Assembly (NCBI GenBank): GCA_047967505.1
Contig: CM106538.1
Origin: Dipteris shenzhenensis
Lineage: Eukaryota; Polypodiophyta; Polypodiopsida; Gleicheniales
Length of the DNA stretch: 64,000 bases
Direction: 5' to 3' (one strand)
Of the stretch, positions 22,018 through 33,924 are shown piece by piece. The first letter of the stretch is position 1, and every line of letters starts with the position of its first letter. The translations under genes and the position numbers were made by a program. The notes below the pieces were generated by a model. The model was not told the origin of the DNA, made no database searches, and worked only from the letters and a program-made list of their open reading frames with translations.

Positions 22018-22636
22018 CACGTGTAGAGCATGCATTTGTATGTGCCATCCAGGTTGGACGATTATAGTCCATGTGGCATGCGACATGTTTATTCATGTCG
22101 AGTTACTAAAGTTGTTGGCGGTTCACATTGGCACGTGTCAGTACTGTATGCATGTCACTTCGTTGTGTGGAATGTTGAGGCGTGGTGTTTGTATGAGGTT
22201 GTTCAGTGCATGGAGTTGTTCTGATATGGAGGTTTTTTCGAAGATGGCAGACGCTAGGATGGGGAAGTGTGTAGAGGCAGGTGTCATAAGTTGTGGCATT
22301 TTAATCGGACATGGGAGGGTGCTTCGCTAACAATGGAGCCAATGAAGATTTGTTGTGTGGAAGGAGGTGTCGGATTCGAGTTTTTGTCGGAGAACGATGG
22401 TCTCAAAGGCGGTTTTGACATGCATGTGGAGCTCTATGAGTGGATGAATCTTTGGTAGGTGTGTAAAGCTTGTGGTTGGCTTGCTGTGTATTTGAAAAGA
22501 TAGCGCTTCAAGCAAGAATGTGGCTTTCGGATTGTAGAGCCAAATTTCAAGGCGCGGGTGTTTCTTTCAGGTTGGATAGAATTTTCGTGCAAGAGTGGAA
22601 ACAGCGCATGCTTGACCGACTCTTGTGGTACACGTG
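22018..22636. promoter_or_regulatory. Three G-box (CACGTG) motifs
   Basis: CACGTG occurs at 22018-22023, 22132-22137 and 22631-22636, about 440-1,060 bp upstream of the SEC start. The G-box is a known binding core for plant bZIP and bHLH factors. The region is also rich in CATG. Plus-strand ORFs 21881-22330 and 22558-23037 overlap it but show no family I recognise. Function is inference from motif and position only. Confidence 0.3.
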
Positions 22637-23159
22637 ATCTAAGTTTTCTTCGAGAGGTTGTTTCTATCGATTTATACGTGGCCTGCTTCAATGATTGGAT
22701 GAATGTGTGTCCCTTCGATGAATACTCTGGATTGATTCAGAGGCGGTCGAGCTGTGGGCTACCTATTTTTTCGAGGGGTAGTGTTAGTTTGATTCTCATG
22801 GAGATGGAGATTGCTTGTGGATTTTATATTATGCATGATTCTGTGCATAAGAGTTCTCTCGATCTCTTCAGTCTTGTTTCCATTGTTCAAAATCCCAGTG
22901 ATCAAATGGAAGAGATGAAGTCCCTTCAATTATCACTGTCCGGAGACTCAATGCATACCAGAAGTTCCACCTTCCAGAAAGGTTTTGCATATTCAACTTC
23001 AAATTCAATTTTTCCTTTCTTTCCACTTTCCTGCTAGTTGGCTAATGTCTTAGAAGTACCTAGGTGCAGAGTTGCTAAAGTTTGCCGAACAAAAGAATGA
23101 AATCGTCGATGATGCTTCTTCCTTTCTCGATGGTCTTTTACCCTAGTCTTATATGTCAT

Positions 23160-23960
23160 CATGTTTCCTTGTAGATGTCGATGGAGTTCTAAACTAACAG
23201 TTCGATTATATGTTGCTCAATGTTAAATTATTTGACGGGGTTGTTGGTCGTTGTTGATTTCATTAATATTTCATCTGCGTCTGTCTGTCAAAACAAGGAT
23301 CGGTGAGGGTGGTCTTTGTATTTCAATAGTTATCATTTGGATGTGTTTAGACACTCGTGCTCGTGAGGGATTCTCTGTAGGTACTATCCATGTGAATTTG
23401 AAAGATAGAGTAAGGGTAACAGGTCATCTCGATGTACTGGTAGAAGATGATCGCATCTTAAAGGAACGAAAGCGCAAGGGCAAGCAAATAATGAAAGAAT
23501 TGATCACAACAAATGAGCATGGTATAGTATATTATGTCTTTATGTTTTGTTGTAGATGTCAATGGAGTCGTAAACTAACACTTCAATTATATGTTCATGA
23601 GTTTTAATGTGCAAGTATAATCTCGCTGTGAAGTTAGAAAAGGGAGCAGCATCAAAAGAAATAAAAAGCAAGGGAAAAGATGTCATCATGGAAGAAGCGA
23701 TCGTAAAAAAGGAAGATGGTAACTTTTTCTTGATTCGTTTTAACAATTACTTTGTATTTGTGTATGTTTGAATGTAAACGTAGATGACAGCATACTTATA
23801 GTTGATCTTGCAGAATCTGATGTTATTAGCGCTTGGGGGACTTGTCGTATTGAGACTTCTGATCCTTGTCGCAAGCTCACTTTTCCAGCATCTTTGGTAG
23901 ATAAAAGTACCTCAAAGAAAAATGATGCTTTGAAAGGACACTCAGGCATTTGTAAATCTT
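23160..23960 (+). pseudogene. Degraded locus with repeated exon-like modules
   Basis: Two related modules each read: a charged Lys/Glu-rich piece, a GT, a T-rich stretch ending TTGTAG or AACGTAG, then ATG[TA]C. TTGTAGATGTC is at about 23172 and again at about 23550. In both copies it is followed by AATGGAGT or GATGGAGT, CTAAACTAACA or GTAAACTAACA, then CAATTATATG or CGATTATATG. Charged pieces are LKERKRKGKQIMKEL (23450-23500) and KEIKSKGKDVIMEE (23655-23700). A last open piece (23768-23980) reads DDSILIVDLAESDVISAW. I do not recognise the family. Tandem exon duplication in a dead gene is the simplest reading. Confidence 0.35.
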
Positions 23961-24159
23961 CAAATCTGTTGCACGTGAAGGTATGCTCGAAAATGTTATT
24001 TTCTTATTACAATGAATATTGGATGCATGTATTGACTGCCTTACAATCATTGTTACAGTTCGGAAGATTTTGCACGAGAGGAAAGGTGATGTTAAAATCT
24101 AGACACATATTACAATAAACTTATGTCCTCTATTTCCAGAACGTGACAGAAGTTCATAA

Positions 24160-24566
24160 TGTAAGAAAATAATACGACGTCTGTGCTCAACAGATAACAG
24201 GATCTCGTACACAAGAGAGAAAACAAGAAAGTATGGAGAATCAAAAATTTGATTATTGTAGAGCTGATACAATAGATGGCGCTGCCTCCCAACCCTGTGC
24301 TCTTGTGAAAGAAGCTTCGATGGCATGCTGGAAACAGTAGAAGACGGAGGCTGGATGCTAAGGAATCAAGGTTGCTATAGCTAGTGATGAAATGGGCTTC
24401 ACGGGCTTGCTCTTATATAGCCACTAGTCATAGTTGGTTAGGCTCAATTGGGTGACCGACCCAGTCCGCCCAAAATGGTCGACTGGGGGTCGGTCTCGAA
24501 ATAGGCCACCAACCATACGATAGAACCGGTGTGCAAAACAGAGCAACTAACCTACGGTCTATGTTC
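24160..24566 (-). repeat. 3' LTR, distal part, of the split copia element
   Basis: It aligns with 38023-38425 from TGTAAGAAAATAATACGACG onward, including TATATAGCCAC (LTR TATA box on the minus strand near 24410-24425) and GGTGACCGACCCAGTC. The intact terminus here reads CA (minus strand TTACA), whereas the 5' LTR copy has mutated to TTATA. Similarity fades after ACCTACGGTCT (24560). Confidence 0.88.
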
Positions 24567-24577
24567 GGCCTCCATCC

Positions 24578-25570
24578 GGTGGGGGGATTGCTCCATGCCA
24601 CATGGTACTCACTCTCCCTCGGACGCCACGTGTGTTTTGCTCCATGACCAGGGCACCCAAACGTGCGCTATCGACCCCACTGCGCCTACTATGTGTTTCG
24701 TCTGCTACTTGGTCTGCCCCATCATTGTGCCATGTGTGTGGATCTGCAGCGGCTACCTTGTTCTACTGTACATTGATTGCCTGGACACTATCTCTTTGCT
24801 CTGGTGCCCTTGCCATGTGGCACTCTCGCGAGAGCCCTGTGCTGGCCATCTACTCCTGGCTTTGCTCGACTTGGCACGTGGTAGTCGTTCTCCTTACGAG
24901 GCATGTAAGAGCGAGATCCGGTGTTCAACCAGGCTATAAAAAATGCTGAGAGGGTTGGCAAATCCAAGCATAGCGTACTCATGTATTGTTGGCAGCATGT
25001 CAGGCATCAATTTCGTAAAGCAACAGCAAAGCTTCAGACTTTGAGAAGACAAACAACAAATCAGGGAGCTTGAATTAGCCTTGGCCTCGATTTGCCTGGG
25101 TGGAGAGCCCTTAGAATCTGTCTCCAATGGGGCCAAAGAATGCCAATTTTTGGTAGCAGAATTCTAGAGGCTTCAAGTGGGAATGTTTGCCCTGGTGGCC
25201 AATCCCAACAAATATGCTGAGTTTGCTATGTGTGGGAACTCGCTCTAAGCCATGCGGCCTGTCACATTTACTGGCGACACAAGTGGTGGTTGTGTCTGCT
25301 CTAGTGAGCAGTCTGTACCGTGCCGCCCCTCTCTCATGCCCCGCTTATGTGGCACGTGTGTTGACGAGGCCCGACTTGCCAACTACCACGTGGCCTTGCT
25401 CGCGTTGATATGGCCCTGTGCACCGTAATGCATCAATTTTGGAACCCATGCTCCTCTGCCCATCTGGTTTCCTGCTCCTCTGGTGGGCTACGCCATGTGG
25501 CACTGACATAGTGCCCACAGTGCCTCTGCCACCTCACCCATCTCTACCCTATTCACCCTCTGACATGGAG
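24578..25570. other. GC-rich non-coding stretch inside the LTR insertion
   Basis: The block is distinctly GC-richer than its surroundings and repeats the words GCCATGTGGCA, GGCACGTGG and CCACGTGGCC. These resemble parts of the solo LTR at 10980-11110. ORFs on either strand (e.g. 24529-24939) show no domain. It is probably LTR or transposon-derived, but I cannot define ends. Confidence 0.4.
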
Positions 25571-25574
25571 GCGG

Positions 25575-25672
25575 GGGAGGGAGGGAGCAAGAGCGAGAGA
25601 GGAGAGAGAGAGATAGAGAGAGAGAGAGAATACATTTATAGTAGATAGAGATAGAGAGATAGGGAAAGAGCG

Positions 25673-25709
<37 letters not shown>

Positions 25710-25764
25710 AATTAAAATAGATACAGATAGAGGGTTAGGGATAGGGAGAGAGAGCGAGAGCGAG

Positions 25765-25820
<56 letters not shown>

Positions 25821-25965
25821 CATTTAAAATAGATACAGAAGGAGACATAAGAAAAGAGAGAGAGAGAGAGAGTGAGAGAGGGTGAGAGAGAGTCAGCGAG
25901 CGATAGAGAGAGAGAGAGGGGGCAAGAGGACAGAGAGAGAGAGAGAGAGATACGGGGGGCAAGAG

Positions 25966-26007
<42 letters not shown>

Positions 26008-26065
26008 GGGGGGGAGGGATGGAGAGAGCAACAGCGAGAGAGAATAAAGAGTGAAGTAGAGATAG

Positions 26066-26119
<54 letters not shown>

Positions 26120-26166
26120 GGGGAGGAGGGGGGGAGAGGGGGGGAGGGAGGGAGGGAGGGTGGAAG

Positions 26167-26239
<73 letters not shown>

Positions 26240-26273
26240 ATATATTTAAAATAGATAGAGATAGAGGGTTAGG

Positions 26274-26324
<51 letters not shown>

Positions 26325-26411
26325 GAGGGGGGAGGGATGGAGCAAGAGCAAGAGAGAGATAGAGAGAGAGAGAGAGAGAATACATTTAAAATAGATAGAG
26401 ATAGAGAGATA

Positions 26412-26454
<43 letters not shown>

Positions 26455-26751
26455 CATTTAAAACAGATAGAGATAGAGAGATAGGGAAAGAGAGAGAGAT
26501 AGAGAGAGAGGCGGAGGGGAGGGACGGAGGGAGCAAGAAAGGGAGAGAATAAAGAGTGAAGCAGAGAGATAGAGAGAGAGAGAGAGAATACATTTAGAGT
26601 AGATACAAATAAAGAGATACGGAAAGAGCGAAAGAGAGAGAGAGAGAATCTCTCTCTCTCTCTCTCTCTCTCTCCCTCCGTCCCTCCATCCCTGCCTCCC
26701 CCTCTCTCTCTCTCTCTATCTCTATCTCTCTCTCTCTCATTTGTCTCTCTC

Positions 26752-26805
<54 letters not shown>

Positions 26806-26807
26806 TA
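25575..26807 (+). repeat. (GA)n satellite with an embedded 45-bp higher-order motif, switching to (CT)n
   Basis: Nearly 1.1 kb of GA-rich purine tract is punctuated by at least seven copies of a motif of the form AATACATTTAAAATAGATA, then CAGATAGAG and AGATAGGGAAAGAG. The copies begin at about 25628, 25705, 25817, 26239, 26379, 26451 and 26587. At about 26648 the strand bias flips to (CT)n through 26807, making a large inverted repeat of GA against CT. All ORFs across it (up to 286 residues of Ser-Leu) are repeat artefacts. Confidence 0.95.
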
Positions 26808-26879
26808 CACTAATAGTGACTGCACCTATCGTAGATCCTGCCATTTCCTGAGTACAGGCAGAATGAAACAAGATAGACA

Positions 26880-28150
26880 AATATGCATATCATCTTATCA
26901 AGGAGAATGTGCAAGATGTCATGCTAGGATATCTCAACACCGTCAAGACGCCAAAAGAAGCATGGGATATGTTCGCAGCTCTCTATGAGTCCAAGAACAC
27001 TTCCAAGATTCTCACACTAAGAAACCAAATCAACCAGAGTTTCCACAAACAGCGGTGAAACCGGTCATGCTTACATACTCAAGATGAAGGATTACAACAA
27101 TCAACTCGCAGTGGCAAGAGAGATCGTGAATCCCGCAGAAATGGTTCAAGTAATCTGGAATGGACTAGGAGAGGGATATGAGAATCTAGTCCAATGTATT
27201 GCCATCCAATGGCAAATTCTAACATTGGAAGAACTCCAGTCAGGCGAAGAACCCAAGACGCAAGCCATTCATGCATACATAGGTGATTCCAATGATCAAG
27301 CATTCATGGCTTCAAATAGAAGTAGAGGTAGAGGTAGATAATTTTAGCGAAGTGGACATCATCCACAACAAATTCAGAAATAGCATCAGCATCATCCTCA
27401 CCAACATCAACATCAGAATCCAAGAGGAAATCATTCCAACCGAGGAAGATTCCAAGAACGAGGGAATGCATACACCAACGTGTCGAAAATTCGATACAAC
27501 TACTATCATAAGTTTGGACACTATGAAAGAGATTGTCGTAAGGATTAGTATGACCAAGGCGGTCAATCTAGTAGCAATTGAGGGAATTTTTGAGGAAGAG
27601 GAAATCATTGCGGTGGACATTACAATCACAGTAATTATGCCAATGAACGTAAGAATATGTTCCTTGCAAGCGAGGATATGCAAAAGATTGAACAGCATAT
27701 CTTGATATTGATTGCAATTCAAAAGAGGAATTCAACTTATCAAGTCAATCAACCAGATTAGGATCCTTGGTACATCGACAATGTTGCATCATCTCATATG
27801 ACAAAACATCAAGATGGTTTAGAGAGATGAAACCATTAGAAGGACAAAAGAACATTATCTACACTGCAGATAAACAACAGTGAACATACTGAATCCAGTT
27901 CAAGGGAAAGGCATTGTCCCTATGAACAATTTTACTAGTATGAAAGAATTGGTGAAAGATGTACTCTATGTTACGAAACTCAACAAGAACCTCTTATCAG
28001 TTGGTCAAATGACGGAACACAACTACTGAGTCATCTTTGATAGAGATGAATGCACGATCAGAGACAAATCTAGAGGATATCAGCTACTAGTAGGAAAAGC
28101 AGTTAAGGAAGGAAGCTTGTTCAGAATGCTAGCTTCATCACTAGATTTGC
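26880..28150 (+). pseudogene. copia gag-protease-pre-integrase fragment
   Basis: Gag reads, across frames, KEAWDMFAALYESKNTSKIL, then IVNPAEMVQVIWNGLGEGYEN (27120-27190), with the usual LTLEEL block. A degenerate zinc knuckle, YYHKFGHYERDCRK, lies at about 27500-27545. WYIDNVASSHMT (about 27765) is the copia protease site DxGASxH with Gly changed to Val. LLSVGQMTE (about 27990) and RDECTIRDKS are pre-integrase. Several stops show it is dead. It ends abruptly near 28150 and belongs to the material inserted in the larger copia LTR. Confidence 0.82.
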
Positions 28151-28419
28151 TAGCTTCATCCTCATATCTTGTCATTGGTTTACACATAGGGTGCCCATGC
28201 TGAATATTTCTATCGTGAGAATAGAAATATTTAGCATAAATAAAGTATTGGGTTGTTGGCATAAATAAAGTATACTCAGTATTGTATCTACTATCATAAA
28301 AAAAGAAATAACATAGTCCCAGATGCATGCATGATGCATTTGAAGTGTCATGACTAGGAGTAGGCTAGCACTGTAGTCTATACAGTCATAGTCAAGGACC
28401 AAGGTACATCACTACTAAC

Positions 28420-28870
28420 CATCTGCATCATCCATGGACTCCTCGTCATCATCATCCTTTGCCTCCTCAGATGAGCTTGAGGCATCTGTGTCACTGTCTG
28501 AAGAAGAATCATCAACACAAGATCGGGTGCAGCTGAAGTACTAGCATCATCTCCAAATGGTTGAGCCTATGATCATGTGTTGCATGCTGGTGCTGACAAC
28601 TCCTCATACAACATGGAGTATATGTCCAGCTCCTCCCGTGGGATATCTGGCATGGCCTTCATCTTCTCCACGTCCACCTTGTCTACATTCACTTGGCAAG
28701 GTTCGGGGCAGTCGGCGGCGAACTCAAGGAGACGGAGGTTGCAATGACAACATCAACCGCTCCAATTGAGCCATGCTCAATCTGTTCCTCTTCTTTGTGT
28801 GAAAGATGGCCCAAGTGCTCCAGTTGCTCTCACAAGGACCGGAACTCTAGTCCTGTGAGAGAACATGTAT
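28420..28870 (-). pseudogene. hAT-family transposase, C-terminal fragment
   Basis: On the minus strand 28845-28770 reads SNWSTWAIFHTKKRNRLSMA, close to the hAT dimerisation-region pattern in plants (S.RNWST...IH.K.RNRL). This is followed, after a frame change, by a PVDLDxVD-like stretch (QVNVDKVDVEKM, IPREELDIYSMLYEE) and an acidic Ser/Asp tail (28520-28425). These are the last parts of a hAT transposase, a cut-and-paste DNA transposase. The N-terminal and catalytic regions are not present. Confidence 0.75.
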
Positions 28871-29232
28871 AGCAAGGCGTTTTTGCCATAAGCCATTTAA
28901 GTAGAGATAGGTATCAGGAACTTAATAACTTTAAATATGAAATAAACATTTGATTCAGTTCATAATGATATTGTTAAACATTTGACATAGTCTCATCAAG
29001 AGCAAGCAAGTATTTTATCATTTTTTGGGGATGTAATCAAATTTTCACTAATCTATTTTATCAAGGAAAATCCATTTTTCTTAATTTATTTCATGAAGAA
29101 AACTCTAGGAGCATTCAATATATTAAAATTATTCAATACTGCAATAGAGTTTCAAAGATACAATCCTTGAAATGTTAATATGTAACTTTCTATGAAGAGG
29201 GGCCAGGGTATTTCAAAGTGACAAGATTATGG
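28871..29232. other. AT-rich sequence, nothing recognised
   Basis: This stretch between the hAT fragment and the LTR fragment is AT-rich, without ORFs of note or repeats seen elsewhere in the window. Confidence 0.6.
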
Positions 29233-29330
29233 AAAACTGTTTTCAGCCTCCACCTTTGTGTGTATTCCCCCATTGTGTATGTGAGAAAGCTTCAAGTGAG
29301 ACTTCTTAGTTCTCTCCCACTCTCTTCACA
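29233..29330 (+). repeat. Fragment of the copia LTR found complete at 43131-43483
   Basis: TTTTCAGCCTCCACCTTTGT, then GTATTCCCCCATTGTGTATG and TCTCCCACTCTCTTCACA match 43390-43483 nearly base for base. Only the last 98 bp of the LTR are present. The sequence that follows (29331-30160) has no clear coding match. Confidence 0.85.
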
Positions 29331-30199
29331 ATTATCTCCCATGCAGTCGGAGTTTTCAAAAGAACAGAGTATGGGCAGCAATGGCAACTATTTTCTTCCG
29401 CTTTAGGCGATCAACCAAATCTATTGCTAAGAGCGCCTCAATGAATCTTCATTGATCCTAAGCTAATTTCAACAATTAGGAAGCAAGGGAATCATTTGGT
29501 TGGTTTCTTCTAGCCATTGGAAAAGCAAAGGCTCTCGCTCTTAGACACTCGCTCCACAATGCAAGGGCGCTACATTTTGGCATGAAGGCCCATGTAACAG
29601 TTTCTATCAAAAGAGATGACGACCAAGCTTTTGTGGACGGCCTAGATAGCGTTGACCGTGTTGCATCCCGAAGGGAGCGATCATCATGCAGACCCCAGAG
29701 ATCAAGCTCTTGGCAAAGGCGAGTGCATGCCTATTTAAGCTTCATCCTTGTATTGTGTAAGCCTTGGATTGTTTCCAAGGAAGTTCCAATGCTTATGGAT
29801 GAAATCTATGAAAATCATCAACATAGGTCAAATAACATGGTCTAGCTAGTGAAACTCTTAAGAAAGTGGTTTTTGACTTGGACAAATCTTGACAAGATCA
29901 AGACCTGCTATAACAAGTCAAGACAAGAACTAGGGTGCATATGTGTTTGAATCAATTATTTCCTGACCATGTGCATAGGCATTCAAATTGATCAATTTTT
30001 GTTTTCACAAGTATTCAACATCACCCAATGTCATATAAATGTGTGTGTAGCTATGGAATGCTATGAGTTGTGAAAGGAAATTACTATTAGGTCCAATTTT
30101 TCGAATAAGTTATGTGTGAAAGGATCACATATGTCATACTTTCCAAATGCAAAACTATTTGTAGTAGAGATAGATGATGAAGAGATCAATTGAACACCA

Positions 30200-30790
30200 A
30201 GTGCCTTTCACCTACAACCTTCCCTAAGGAGATGCCTAACAACATGAAATGGAAGTATGCTCGCCCCAAGAGCATGGTACCAACGGATAGACAAATTCTT
30301 TCATAAATTAAACTTCAAAAGATGTGCCTCACATGCTAACTTGTATGTGTACAGGAAAGGTGGAAAATTTGCTATTATTGTTCTATATGTGGACGATCTC
30401 CTTATTATAGGTGACTATGAAGACATGATCTAGCAGACTAGAGGCATTGAGCACAGAGTTTGAGATGACAGCCAGACTTAGGCTTAATGCACTACTGTTT
30501 GGGGATTGAAGTCTGACAAGAGCCAGGCAAGATCTTCATCTCTCAGCAGAAATATGCAAGGGAGATCTTGAAGGCATTTGGTATGTTCGAGTGCAACGAG
30601 ATAGCTACACCTATGGAGGTAAATGTGAGGCTGTCTATGGAGGATGCCTCACCCACCAGCAGACATCGGCGGGAGGTACAGGAAGTTGGTCGACAGTCTC
30701 ATCTATCTGTGCAACACCAGGCTAGACATCAGTTTTGCTATTGGCATTTTGAGCAGGTTCTCCAATAAGCCTCGGGAGAATCATTGGAAT
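30200..30790 (+). pseudogene. copia reverse transcriptase fragment
   Basis: The core is RIDKFFHKLNF, then NLYVYRKGGKFAIIVLYVDDLLI (30335-30405), with the YVDD aspartates intact. After a TAG the frames continue to SQQKYAREILKAFGMFECNE, ATPMEVNVRLS, YLCNTRLDISFAIGILSRFS and NKPRENHWN. The sequence resembles the large minus-strand copia in the same window (ATPMEV, NKPQENHW), so it belongs to a related subfamily. It ends at about 30790; 30790-31970 shows nothing I recognise. Confidence 0.85.
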
Positions 30791-31980
30791 GTAGGCTTGA
30801 TAGAAATATGGTCACTTGCTACAAAGTATTCTCCATGGGGTTTGGATGAGTATTTATGCCATCTTGACACAAATGGGTGCCAAAAGTATAGTGGGATTGT
30901 GTGTCTCACTATGAACATAAAGGTGCCAACCTGAAAGATTGTGTAAGCCTATATTAAACTTTGGCACAAGATACGAAGACTGCACACAATTGGATATCAT
31001 TTCACAATTTGTCTCAAATATAAGATGAAGGAACACGCGCTGCAATGTGATTGTATCAAAATTAATCCACCACTTATCGCCTTTCATATGAAAAACAACT
31101 TAAAACTGTGTCTCCAATCATATGCCCAAACAAACCAAATTTGCATTAATAGATGAACACACTCTTAGCATACAATAATACCCAAACTCAATCCCTAAAC
31201 TATTCATCGAAAGACAATATGTATTCTCTGAATGTACACTATATTTACAACAGTAGATCATAAGCCTACTGTTGGAATAGTAATATCCTGCACAATAGCA
31301 AAACTTGACAATAAACACAACACACAAGATTGTAATTATCTTTTGATGTTTGGTACCAAAGATTATGAGCAAACGTCACAATCTCAAACAAAGGGACAAA
31401 CCTTCCACGTATGCTTGAGTATTGTTACTTCAAATGCTTTTTGCAGAGACCTTTTAGCACTCTTATTGACTGTAGAGTTCTTTATCAGCTTATCAGCTCG
31501 GATTGCTTTTTTGGACGTGCACATTACACATCAGAAGCATTGGAGGTGCACCAGTACACGTCAGAAGCATTGGACAACTAAGAGATGCATGAGATTTGAT
31601 CTCGACCTTTGCTTCATGCAATAATGTTGGGGAGGTGTAGGCTCGGGATCCTACAAAACAAGTACTTCTATAAGCTTAACCCTGAGAGATAGCCAAAGAA
31701 ACAAAAATTTGAACATTGGATTTATCAATCCCAAATGATTTCGCCTCGTCCTCTATCTCTTGGATTGTTTTACCACGTTGTTTTGCCATCTCAACACAAT
31801 TACCGAAAGAAATACATCAAAACTAAGGAAAACGTAATGAAACGAAGTGGAAATAGAAGTTTGGATTGAAGAAGAACTGTGCTAGAACATGTTACTGTTT
31901 ATATCCATGGATTCCACAAACATCTGATTCCACAAAAACCCATTTTGCCTTACTGGTTTAGGGAGGAATGGGACAAAAGT

Positions 31981-32105
31981 GTAGGAGGCTGTGCTCTAAA
32001 TGGTTGTTGGAGATGGGTTGTGATTAGACATGGGCTATGTCTTTTGTAGGAGGCTGTGCTCTAAATGGTTGTTGGAGATGGGTTGTGATTAGACATGGGC
32101 TATGT
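31981..32105 (+). repeat. Tandem duplication, period 65 bp
   Basis: GTAGGAGGCTGTGCTCTAAA, followed by TGGTTGTTGGAGATGGGTTG, is present at 31981 and again at 32046 with no visible difference over about 60 bp, so the duplication is recent relative to its surroundings. Confidence 0.92.
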
Positions 32106-32704
32106 AGGTGAAACACTGGATAAGCAAAAAATGGGCCTTAGGGTAACAAAGGGCCTTGGTAGGACATAGTACTTTGTGATCAACCTATTAAAAACTCCTC
32201 AATATGAAGCGTTGACTAAAATGATTTGCTTTTGGAAGGAGATCCTTTCTAGTGTTACTTGGTTGGGCAATTCCTCATTCCAAGGTCACTTTGGTTAGCT
32301 AACTGGGCTTATAAAGATGACTATTGGTTGCCATAAGGCAAGTGAGAAAACTGTGATAAAGGACTGCAGACTTTAGGAATATTTAGGATCCAGATGGGAG
32401 GAGATGAAAGGATGTGGATGAAATAGGGAGAACCTTTAATCTGACGAGTGGATAGAGATGAGTTATGTAAAACCTATTGACAAATATTCGGGAAGACTGG
32501 CCGACTAATATAGTCTTGAATGATAAAGGGTATTTGAAAGGCTTTGTCATTCACTGCTATAGGTAAAGCACACATAGATGTTCTTTAAAGGATACGATGA
32601 TTCCCTACGGAGTGTGGATTGCTTTGTTGGGGTGTAATTAGTGGATTGATAAAGCACGAAGGGACAATGTTAGTTTTGTCTAAGAAGATTAAGAATGGGA
32701 TGGG

Positions 32705-33187
32705 ATGCTACTCCAGTATGTAAAATATAATGTGTTGATATGGAAGGATTTAGTTGGGAAAATGCCAATGAGAGCAAGCATTTCTAAGTGGAATCCTAGA
32801 GTGTCACATTTTGTACATTTAAAAGTGGAGACACACTTTCATCTTTTGTGGGAATGTGTTGCAGTTTGGCCAGTATGGAGAAGAATTGTGATGCGGTTCA
32901 GTCAAATACAGATTTTCTTTTCTCTTCAGCGGAAATCTGCTGTACTTGGTGACTGGGGAAGTTCGAATGATGCATTATTGGAGGTTTGGCAATTGTTGAG
33001 AGCTATAGTCATTCAACATATATGGATATGTCGAAATAAACTAGCTTATAAAAAGAGTGATGATTTGGGGTTTCGATACAGAGAATTTGAATACTCAATA
33101 AGGATGACATTTAGGAGTTTGGATGGGAAGAAAGAAAGTCATAGGCAGATGTGCTTGAAATTGGAGAGCTTTCAGGATCCCTTGTAA
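32705..33187 (+). pseudogene. LINE (L1-type) ORF2 C-terminal fragment
   Basis: The 160-residue frame has ETHFHLLWECVAVWPVWRRI, the second half of the zinc-binding domain (zf-RVT type) at the end of plant LINE reverse transcriptases, and then IVIQHIWICRNKLAYKK, the usual W.IW..RN.. block. The upstream Cys pair has decayed. No reverse transcriptase core is visible in 32100-32700, which suggests 5' truncation, as is usual for LINEs. No poly(A) tail is clear after 33187. Confidence 0.75.
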
Positions 33188-33552
33188 TCATCTACCTTTT
33201 AAGGAGGCATTCCTATCTTCCTATTATGTTATCACTCTTCATATTGGGTCACTCACATTTAAAAATTCATAACATCAAAACTAGACATGCTTTTGAACTG
33301 AATCAATTGCAGAGTGTTTTTTATTTTTTGAAGAAAACTCTCATGAGCATAGGGTGAGAGGGGGAGGTAGGTAAACGAAGGGAGAGAGGGGAGAGAAACT
33401 AATGTATTCATGGGCTGAGGAGAGCGAACAAGGTCACTTGGCTTTATTAAACTTCTTAGAACATATGAAGGATCACTATCATCCATTTCCATTGTTCCCA
33501 TCAAGCTGCTCCTCACTAGCAGTAGCAACAACCCAATCCCCCATAATCTTTC

Positions 33553-33924
33553 ATAGAACCGGTGCACAAAACAAAGCAACTAACCTACGGTCTCCGTTCA
33601 GCCCAGAGCCATCCGGGATCATTTGAGGCTCCAAACGGGCCCCGCAACCCAAGAGTGGGCTGCCTTGGGAAATGCTCTGTCTACCCTCAGTGTGGTCAGT
33701 CAAGGGATGCCTTCTCACACTTGCATGTAGCCTAGTTGGCGGTGTGCCAACTCTATCTGAAGCTGTCCAATCATCAGGCCACATTTGGCCCCCATCTGGT
33801 GTCCAAACTAGGACCTATCAGATAACCGAGCTACTCAAATGCCTTCTCCTCATATGGGGGGCTTACAAGTAGAGTTAGCTAGTTCCCGCGTAGTTACACG
33901 AGAGTGGAGCATTGATATCTAACA
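33553..33924 (-). repeat. 3' LTR, proximal part, of the split copia element
   Basis: It aligns with 38372-38752 of the 5' LTR, from ATAGAACCGGTGCACAAAAC to the terminus CTAACA. On the minus strand it starts TGTTAG right after the polypurine tract (33925-33932 on plus, C-rich). The first about 41 bp are also present at 24520-24560. Confidence 0.9.

Noticed and set aside
21881-23037. Plus ORFs 21881-22330 and 22558-23037 as SEC-divergent genes
   Set aside because: Cys/Met/Trp-rich translations with no family pattern, no splice or codon signal; more likely promoter-side chance frames.
24529-24982. ORFs in the GC-rich stretch after the LTR piece
   Set aside because: No domain or conserved motif, three frames open together, and the sequence resembles LTR-type GC-rich DNA.
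25488-26753. Long minus and plus ORFs (up to 286 residues) of Ser-Leu or Arg-Glu runs
   Set aside because: They are translations of the GA/CT satellite, which is open in several frames by composition.
27312-27722. 136-residue minus ORF of Ile/Met/Val-rich sequence
   Set aside because: Antisense of the copia gag Asn/His/Gln-rich region and zinc knuckle.
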